From Candidatus Methanofastidiosia archaeon (GTDB lineage: Archaea; Methanobacteriota_B; Thermococci; Methanofastidiosales; Methanofastidiosaceae), in contig PWMA01000156.1 of NCBI GenBank assembly GCA_003558335.1, forward strand, positions 1-25,436: a stretch of DNA of 25,436 nt, written 5' to 3'. The notes under the pieces are model-generated. The model was not told where the DNA came from. It made no database searches and was given only the letters and a program-made list of their open reading frames with translations. Made by a program: the position numbers and the translations under genes. Below, in pieces: positions 20,999 to 25,436 of the stretch (positions are counted from its first letter, which is position 1; every line of letters starts with the position of its first letter).

Positions 20999-22704
20999 TA
21001 AATCACCGTAAAGATATCTTTAGCCTTGGAAACAGGATTTATTTCCGTAATTTCAAAACCACAGAATTCTTTTAAGTTATTTTTTTCATAAATCCTAGCT
21101 TTAATATCGTATTCCTTCCATGATTGTATTTCTTTTTTAACTTTACCCCTTATTGTGCCAAAACCATCATCGCAGATAACAATATATCCATCATCATCGT
21201 TTACAATATGCTTTACTAAGGGTGAAATTATACAATAATCATTTTTTGATAAGGTATCTATTGTTTTGTATTTTGGATTTAGAATGGATTCAAGAGCTGG
21301 GATGTTATTGTCTCCTTTCTCAATAGAGTCTGCTCTAACAAACAAAACATCTGAATCCTTTTGAAGTATTCCACTTATTTTGACAGATTCGCCTACTTCA
21401 AAGTTTTTATCATTGATATTATTTAAGGACACAGGGATACTGCCAGACTCATCAATAATAACTAAGAAGTCACCCTCTATTCCTTTCACTCTTGCAAGTG
21501 CATTAACATTTTCAGAAATATTGTAATCAGCAATTTTTTTCTCATCAGGCAACTCTTCAGAGGGCATAGTTTGGATTTTAGAGCCCAATCCAAGATGGGC
21601 TTCAAGAGAGTTATTAAATCTTATATTACAAGATTCAAGTACAACTTCAGCCCCAGGTATTAGGGTGGCTATGTAATCAGCTTTTTCGTCCCACATGACA
21701 ACTATAAGATCATTGTCTCCATCACTTAATAAAAATCTACCAACCTTTCCAGTTCCACTTTCTCTTGTAAAAGTCCTAATATCGTATATTTCTTTGACCG
21801 TGCCTTCTAGAGTTATCCCCCTCATATTCTCGTTGAGATCGGAAATGGAAACTGTAGAGGACTCTAATTTAGGTATATCTTCTCTTTCAGCTTTTTCAGT
21901 TGAAATTTTAGAAGAAGATCCAAGATTAATATCTACAGAGTTTAGGCCAGTTTTAGAATATGCATTTTCTATAGTTATAAGATCATTGATTGCAAGATTG
22001 TTTAGTAGTTCCGTTTTTTTATCCCACAAAGTGACTCTTATTTCTCCTGTTTCATCCTTTAACATGAAACTTCCGACTTTTCCAATAGAGCCGTCCTTTT
22101 TGCCAAACTCCCGTATACCAAAGATTGTAGAAACTCTTCCAGTAACATCGATGTTATTCATTTTATCTTCAATATCTCTTATTTTGAGTTTAACATAATT
22201 AACTGCAGGATAATCAGAGCTTTCTTGTCCACTAGATATATTTCCATCTCTTCCAAGGCTAATTTCAAATTCGTTATTGAGTCCTTTCCTCAAATAGCCA
22301 TTGGTAATCTTAACAATGTCGCCTCTATTAAAATTTTTGAGTTTTTCTATCTGATCGTCCCAAAAAACAACACGTATGCTGCCAGTTTTATCGGCAATTA
22401 CAATATTTTGAACTTTGCCTTCTGCCCCATTTTTTCTTTGAAAGGTATTATAATCGAAAATTCTCATTATTCTTCCGCTAATATCTACGTGTTGCATTCC
22501 TTCCTTTATATCTGAAATAAAAAAGTGTTTTTTTTCCTTGGATTGCTCTTCTATAGATATACCAAGTTCACCTGCTATTAAAAGTAGAGCCCCCTCCTCA
22601 GATAAAAGACCGCCAACTGATTGGATTTTTTTATCAATTTGTTCTTTTAATTCACTTTCAGAAATAATTTCCAATAATCGTTCATAAAGAGTTTCAGCTA
22701 CCAT
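20998..22704 (-). CDS. rpa: Replication protein A-like single-stranded DNA-binding protein
   Basis: 568 residues. After a helical N-terminus (1-60) come three clearly homologous OB folds at about 63-165, 170-275 and 290-390. Each has the pattern 'I.G.V..I..I R.F...G..GKVG.F.L.D..G.I.V..WD....'; for example TGRVSTIFGIREFGKKDG and EGTVKEIYDIRTFTRESG. Weaker OB-like units follow at about 395-470 and 480-560. The family usually carries a zinc finger near the C-terminus in several euryarchaea; here only isolated cysteines (YCIIS, VICDD, EFCGF) remain and no CxxC is seen. It protects ssDNA in replication and repair and is translationally linked to radA. A minus-strand TATA box lies at 22733-22742. 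Confidence 0.93.
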   Translation of the reverse strand: MVAETLYERLLEIISESELKEQIDKKIQSVGGLLSEEGALLLIAGELGISIEEQSKEKKHFFISDIKEGMQHVDISGRIMRIFDYNTFQRKNGAEGKVQNIVIADKTGSIRVVFWDDQIEKLKNFNRGDIVKITNGYLRKGLNNEFEISLGRDGNISSGQESSDYPAVNYVKLKIRDIEDKMNNIDVTGRVSTIFGIREFGKKDGSIGKVGSFMLKDETGEIRVTLWDKKTELLNNLAINDLITIENAYSKTGLNSVDINLGSSSKISTEKAEREDIPKLESSTVSISDLNENMRGITLEGTVKEIYDIRTFTRESGTGKVGRFLLSDGDNDLIVVMWDEKADYIATLIPGAEVVLESCNIRFNNSLEAHLGLGSKIQTMPSEELPDEKKIADYNISENVNALARVKGIEGDFLVIIDESGSIPVSLNNINDKNFEVGESVKISGILQKDSDVLFVRADSIEKGDNNIPALESILNPKYKTIDTLSKNDYCIISPLVKHIVNDDDGYIVICDDGFGTIRGKVKKEIQSWKEYDIKARIYEKNNLKEFCGFEITEINPVSKAKDIFTVI

Positions 22705-22732
22705 AGGATATCAGAAAGATTTATTTCTTGGC

Positions 22733-22742
22733 ATTTATAAAA
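22733..22742 (-). promoter_or_regulatory. TATA box for the rpa-radA-FKBP operon
   Basis: Minus-strand TTTTATAAAT about 33 bp before ATG 22704, predicting a leader of roughly nine bases. Confidence 0.55.
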
Positions 22743-22828
22743 TTTGGGGTATGTTTATGAATAATTAAAAATACAATTTCAAATACTGAAAACTGAAAAT
22801 TATAAATACACAATACCAAAAGATAAGC

Positions 22829-22836
22829 TTTTATAC
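22829..22836 (+). promoter_or_regulatory. TATA box for the gene at 22857
   Basis: TTTTATAC, centred about 25 bp before ATG 22857, so the transcript is probably leaderless. Confidence 0.5.
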
Positions 22837-22856
22837 TATAATGGGTTACAATATTT

Positions 22857-23687
22857 ATGAATGTAAATATAAAGTGGATATTACTAGTTATTGGAATTGT
22901 TTTGGTTTTTGGAGTAGCCTTTCTAGGCCAAGATACAATCTTCAATTTCAGTGAGGAGCCTAGAATATCTGCTGATGTAGAGGTATTATCTCCTAGAATG
23001 TTGATAACAAACGAGGAGATGGGAGTTTTAACATTAGAAAATAGGGGAAAAAGTGGAGCAATTGAAATAGAAGTTCAAGATGTTACACCGTTTACAGTTA
23101 TTTTTGACTCTGAGCCACCTTTGTTTTTAGAACAAGGAAGGATTTCGGTTATAAGATTTAGAATAGTGGCGGAAAAAGAAATATTAAGGCTTTCTGACAC
23201 TAGAAAAAAAATTCCTCTTGAATTTAACATAAATTATAAAAATAGCGAAGGGATTTCCATGAGTGAAGTCGCTGCAAAAACAAACGTTGAAGTTTACAGA
23301 CCTAAGTTTGAGATTAAAAGAATAGATTTAGGCGGAGTTTTAAGAACAGAGTTACAATTAAAACATGGGCAAAATGGCCTTTTGATGATAGATATTGAAT
23401 CTGATCAGATTTTTAAAGAAGGAGATTATTGGATAGAATTTATATCCAATTATCACGATATGGAGATAAATTCTGTAGATAGATATCCATCAGAAAAAAT
23501 ACACAATGGTTACAGATTCATTATTCAGAATGCTCTTCCTGCAGACAGAAGAACTACAAAATCTTTTTTAGTTAAAGCAAATGTTTCTCCTGGTAGTTAT
23601 GAAACAAGATTCATAATAAATACTAATGTATTTTGGAGAGGTATACTGCTCGATCAAGGAACTATTAGAGTAGTTGTGACTGAATAA
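22857..23687 (+). CDS. Uncharacterised membrane-anchored beta-rich exported protein
   Basis: 276 residues. Residues 5-24 are an N-terminal membrane helix (KWILLVIGIVLVFGVAFLG). The rest is predicted mostly beta and looks like two immunoglobulin-like or CARDB-like domains: one at about 38-140 (LITNEEMGVLTLENRGKSG then IRFRIVAEKEI) and one at about 145-276 (LLMIDIESD, FLVKANVSPGSYETRFIINT). No cysteines are visible in the mature part, and no catalytic motif is seen. The leaderless promoter and isolated position show a separate transcript, divergent from rpa. Function unknown; a structural or adhesion role at the surface is only a guess from the fold. Confidence 0.72.
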   Translation: MNVNIKWILLVIGIVLVFGVAFLGQDTIFNFSEEPRISADVEVLSPRMLITNEEMGVLTLENRGKSGAIEIEVQDVTPFTVIFDSEPPLFLEQGRISVIRFRIVAEKEILRLSDTRKKIPLEFNINYKNSEGISMSEVAAKTNVEVYRPKFEIKRIDLGGVLRTELQLKHGQNGLLMIDIESDQIFKEGDYWIEFISNYHDMEINSVDRYPSEKIHNGYRFIIQNALPADRRTTKSFLVKANVSPGSYETRFIINTNVFWRGILLDQGTIRVVVTE

Positions 23688-23764
23688 GTAGAAGTCTTTT
23701 AAGATATCTAAGGAAAAATACGCTAATAGATAAGTAGTTAGTACTGCAAATATTACCAAAAAGC

Positions 23765-23773
23765 ATATAAATA
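23765..23773 (+). promoter_or_regulatory. TATA box of the alba-eL41 operon
   Basis: ATATAAATA, about 77 bp before ATG 23842. The predicted start site near 23793-23795 coincides with a small hairpin. Confidence 0.55.
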
Positions 23774-23792
23774 GGCAACGGAACTTTTTCAT

Positions 23793-23806
23793 GCTAGTTC
23801 TCTAGC
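23793..23806 (+). promoter_or_regulatory. Hairpin at the predicted 5' end of alba mRNA
   Basis: GCTAG-TTCT-CTAGC: a perfect five-base stem with four-base loop, starting about where transcription is expected to begin. It may stabilise the message or act as a protein site; chance is possible. Confidence 0.35.
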
Positions 23807-23841
23807 GTTTTCAATGAGCATTGATTAGAGGGAGATATATT

Positions 23842-24087
23842 ATGGATGTACTCGTAGGAAAGAAAAAAGCAATGGCATATGTTCTTGCTATAGTCACTGG
23901 TTTTAACTCTGGTGAAAATGAGATAACCATAAAGGCTAGGGGAAAAAGTATATCTACAGCTGTAGATACTGCAGAAATAGTAAAGAGTAGATTCGTTACT
24001 GAAGCCAAAATAACTGATATAAAAATTGGTACAGAGCAAGTCGAAAATAGAGCAGTAAGCACCATAGAGATAACGATGAAGAAATAA
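23842..24087 (+). CDS. albA: Alba chromatin/RNA-binding protein
   Basis: 81 residues from ATG 23842, preceded by GAGGGAG with seven-base spacing; a TTG 21 bases upstream is rejected. The whole chain is one Alba domain: VLVGKKKAMAYVLAIV (with the lysines that contact nucleic acid), FNSGENEITIKARGKSIS, AVDTAEIVKSRF and KIGTEQVENRAVSTIEITM. Alba coats DNA and RNA as dimers; the lysine pair near the N-terminus is the known acetylation-sensitive site in Sulfolobus. It is followed after 18 bases by eL41, suggesting a highly expressed two-gene operon with a leader of about 48 bases. Confidence 0.96.
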   Translation: MDVLVGKKKAMAYVLAIVTGFNSGENEITIKARGKSISTAVDTAEIVKSRFVTEAKITDIKIGTEQVENRAVSTIEITMKK

Positions 24088-24105
24088 AATTTCTTGAGGG
24101 ATATA

Positions 24106-24204
24106 ATGGGCAAAAGACCACGTAAATGGAAAAAAAAAGGCAGAATGCGCTGGAGACATGTTAAAAAGAAGATGAGAAGAATGAAAAGAAAGGCTAGAAG
24201 GTAA
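24106..24204 (+). CDS. rpl41e: Large-subunit ribosomal protein eL41
   Basis: A 32-residue protein that is easily missed because of its size. It starts MGKRPRKWKKKGRMRWRHVK and ends RRMKRKARR; more than half of the residues are Lys or Arg, and it is predicted to be one helix. This matches archaeal eL41, the smallest ribosomal protein, and in particular the longer Thermococcus-type form with the RPRKWKKKGRMRW N-terminus. GAGGG lies five bases before ATG 24106. It is in an operon with alba and is followed by two T7 tracts. Confidence 0.88.
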   Translation: MGKRPRKWKKKGRMRWRHVKKKMRRMKRKARR

Positions 24205-24236
24205 TTAATTCATTCTTTTGCCCTAGTTTTAGATAA

Positions 24237-24257
24237 TTTTTTTAATAAAGTTTTTTT
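24237..24257 (+). terminator. T7 tracts ending the alba-eL41 operon
   Basis: Runs of seven T at 24237-24243 and 24251-24257 lie 33-53 bases after the eL41 stop and just before the next gene; archaeal-type U-tract terminators. The TTTAATAAA between them may also serve as TATA box for the Nudix gene. Confidence 0.55.
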
Positions 24258-24266
24258 CTTTCTTTT

Positions 24267-24701
24267 ATGAAGAGAAGAAAAGTTGTTACTTCGTTTTTAT
24301 ATAAAAATGGAGAAATATTGCTGCTCAAACGAAGTTATAAAGTGGGCACATTTAGGGGTAAATGGGCAGGAATCTCTGGATATATTGAAGAAGAAAGTAG
24401 TCTTGAAGCTGCTATAAGGGAAATTAAGGAAGAAACAGGTGCCAGTGAGGAAAACTTAAAACTTCTAAAGAAGGGATTGCCTTTTGAGGTGGAGGACACT
24501 TTAAACAATACAGTATGGTCAATTCATCCGTTTCTTTTTTTGTTTAAAGGAGATAAAATAATGATTGATTGGGAGCATGAAAGATATGAATGGATAGATC
24601 CGAAAGAAATAGATAACTACAGTACAGTTAAAAATCTTAAAAAGACTTTATTCGACCTCATAGAAGATATCGATCTAAATGATGAAAACCTTAAATTCTA
24701 A
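24267..24701 (+). CDS. Nudix hydrolase
   Basis: 144 residues, a single Nudix domain cleaving nucleoside diphosphates linked to another group. The N-terminus (VVTSFLYKNGEILLLKRSYKVGTFRGKWAGISGYIEEE) and Nudix helix (E-x7-REIKEETGA, about residues 47-63) are intact, including the metal-binding REIKEE glutamates. The glycine at the start of the box is shifted by one position relative to the canonical G-x5-E, as in the GKWAG-xSGYIE subgroup. Substrate cannot be told. Transcription probably begins very close to ATG 24267, since a TATA-like TTTAATAAA lies about 22 bp upstream. Confidence 0.88.
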   Translation: MKRRKVVTSFLYKNGEILLLKRSYKVGTFRGKWAGISGYIEEESSLEAAIREIKEETGASEENLKLLKKGLPFEVEDTLNNTVWSIHPFLFLFKGDKIMIDWEHERYEWIDPKEIDNYSTVKNLKKTLFDLIEDIDLNDENLKF

Positions 24702-24714
24702 TAGATACTATTAG
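24698..24714 (+). promoter_or_regulatory. Inverted repeat upstream of the gene at 24719
   Basis: CTAATAG-ATA-CTATTAG: seven-base arms with a three-base spacer, spanning the Nudix stop codon and ending five bases before the next ATG. With a TATA-like CTTAAATTC at 24689-24697 it could be an operator at a leaderless promoter, or a small hairpin in a joint message. Confidence 0.35.
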
Positions 24715-24718
24715 TAGT

Positions 24719-25318
24719 ATGAAGAAAGTTGAGGCTTTGCCCCATTCGATTGAAGAGGGAATAAGAAAAATAGCTGCAATTTTAAACAAAGAAGGTATTA
24801 AATACAGCCTTTTAGGAAAAGAAATATATATTAATGAGGATTTGATTCTAAACGAAGATTCTGAAATAAAAAATAAATCTATATTAGAGAAAATTAAGAA
24901 CTACATGAGAAACGAAAGGAAAGAAAATTATATCATACTATCTTTTGATTCTGATCCCAAAGGATGTTATTTAGTAATTGAATGTAGTGACTATCGCTCT
25001 TTTTTAACTCTTGCTAAAATTTTAAGTTTTAAACAAGAAAAATATGTTGAACAGATGCCTGAGATAGAAATTCAAGATAAAAAATTAGAAAAAGAGCTAA
25101 AGATAATCCACAAAGAATTAATAGGCATAGATTACAATATTGAAGAAGATGAGCTTTATGAAGATGATGAGTATGAATTTATTGAGTATGGAGAAAGAAA
25201 TTGTAAAATTTGTGGAACTATATTAAGAAGAATTACTATCTCTGACAAAGACAATCAAATAAAAGATGGTTATAAGTGCACCAATACAAACTGCCTAAAG
25301 ATTTATGTTATCAGGTAA
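24719..25318 (+). CDS. Uncharacterised protein with C-terminal zinc-binding motif
   Basis: 199 residues, not recognised. The N-terminal 120 alternate helices and strands (HSIEEGIRKIAAILNKEGIKY, YIILSFDSDPKGCYLVIECSDYRSFLTLAKIL), and residues 125-157 are very acidic (EEDELYEDDEYEFIEYGE). The C-terminus has a four-cysteine zinc site of ribbon type: NCKICGTILRR (C161, C164) and YKCTNTNCLKIYVIR (C186, C191). No membrane segment. Zinc ribbon plus an acidic stretch could suit a nucleic-acid or transcription-related protein, but this is a guess. It lies 17 bp after the Nudix gene and 33 bp before tRNA-Leu. Confidence 0.68.
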   Translation: MKKVEALPHSIEEGIRKIAAILNKEGIKYSLLGKEIYINEDLILNEDSEIKNKSILEKIKNYMRNERKENYIILSFDSDPKGCYLVIECSDYRSFLTLAKILSFKQEKYVEQMPEIEIQDKKLEKELKIIHKELIGIDYNIEEDELYEDDEYEFIEYGERNCKICGTILRRITISDKDNQIKDGYKCTNTNCLKIYVIR

Positions 25319-25319
25319 A

Positions 25320-25327
25320 CTTATAAG
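25320..25327 (+). promoter_or_regulatory. TATA box for tRNA-Leu
   Basis: CTTATAAG, centred about 28 bp before the first base of the tRNA, so the 5' leader is only a few bases. Confidence 0.55.
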
Positions 25328-25351
25328 AGATGCTTTTGGATATTTTTCTAA

Positions 25352-25436
25352 GCGGGGGTTGCCGAGCTTGGTCTAAGGCGCCGGACTTAAGATCCGGTGA
25401 CGAAGGTCTTCGAGGGTTCAAATCCCTTCCCCCGCA
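25352..25436 (+). tRNA. tRNA-Leu (anticodon UAA)
   Basis: 85 nt with a seven-base acceptor stem (GCGGGGG pairing with CCCCCGC), discriminator A, anticodon stem CCGGA/TCCGG, and loop CTTAAGA giving anticodon TAA at 25388-25390. A long variable arm (TGACGAAGGTCTTCG region) confirms a class II tRNA, as expected for leucine. The T arm contains GGTTCAAATCC. No intron is visible, and CCA is not encoded up to the window end, which coincides with the tRNA end. Confidence 0.95.

Noticed and set aside
23568..23792. Minus-strand 74-codon frame with a hydrophobic start
   Set aside because: More than half is antisense to the conserved-looking gene 22857-23687; no TATA box or ribosome binding site precedes it.
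23794..24159. Minus-strand frames antisense to alba and eL41
   Set aside because: Both plus-strand genes are firmly identified; these frames are their shadows.
1..25436. CRISPR arrays, insertion sequences, integrase or prophage genes
   Set aside because: No regularly spaced repeats, transposase or integrase motifs were seen; composition and gene density look uniform. The tRNA-Leu at the right edge could be an attachment site, but nothing beyond it is visible.

Overview
The window is an AT-rich, gene-dense stretch of an archaeal, probably euryarchaeal, chromosome. Archaeal markers are RadA, a multi-OB-fold RPA, Alba, eL41, archaeal-type ProRS, archaeal Elp3, endonuclease Q, TATA boxes about 25 bp upstream of starts, and GGAG/GGTG ribosome binding sites. 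The gene mix (EndoQ, a Thermococcus-like eL41, a malonate-decarboxylase subunit beside a biotin carrier protein) would fit a lineage near Thermococci/Methanofastidiosa/Theionarchaea. That placement is inference, and no methanogenesis gene is present to confirm it. I see no mobile element, CRISPR array or rRNA.

Layout. 1-1564 (minus): the 5' part of a malonate decarboxylase alpha-subunit-like gene behind a biotin carboxyl carrier protein gene. 1769-3276 (minus): agmatinase, a WrbA-like flavodoxin and a 48-residue protein. 3430-3654 (plus): a small unknown gene. 3656-4852 (minus): endonuclease Q with a C-terminal PCNA-binding-like motif. 4946-9885 (plus): a five-gene redox cluster made of thioredoxin reductase, a lipoprotein with two thioredoxin folds, a lipoprotein with a CcmH-like plus a thioredoxin domain, a membrane-anchored thioredoxin, and a NapH-like membrane polyferredoxin carrying two cysteine-poor thioredoxin-like regions. 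9882-12565 (plus): envelope and lipid genes (UppP-type phosphatase, ICMT-like methyltransferase, GT-B glycosyltransferase). 12536-13294 (minus): SAM hydrolase. 13407-15546 (plus): ArsR-like regulator and ProRS. 15543-17249 (minus): Elp3. 17368-19032 (plus): two unknown exported/membrane proteins. 19034-22704 (minus): a small membrane protein, then FKBP isomerase, RadA and RPA. 22857-25436 (plus): a membrane-anchored beta-rich protein, Alba, eL41, a Nudix hydrolase, an unknown zinc-finger protein and tRNA-Leu(UAA).

The most interesting block is 4946-9885. Its composition suggests a route passing reducing equivalents from the cytoplasm (NAD(P)H through TrxB, and/or ferredoxin through the 4Fe-4S membrane protein) to thiol/disulfide proteins outside the membrane. 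The set and the domain fusions are unusual and I cannot assign them to a named system. The translationally coupled UppP gene may link this locus to envelope synthesis.

Regulation visible in the sequence: a perfect inverted repeat between TATA box and predicted start site of the ArsR-like gene, a cluster of GTTTCA elements in the elp3/17368 divergent promoter, and four convergent gene pairs that abut or overlap at their stop codons, with likely U-tract terminators inside the opposing genes.
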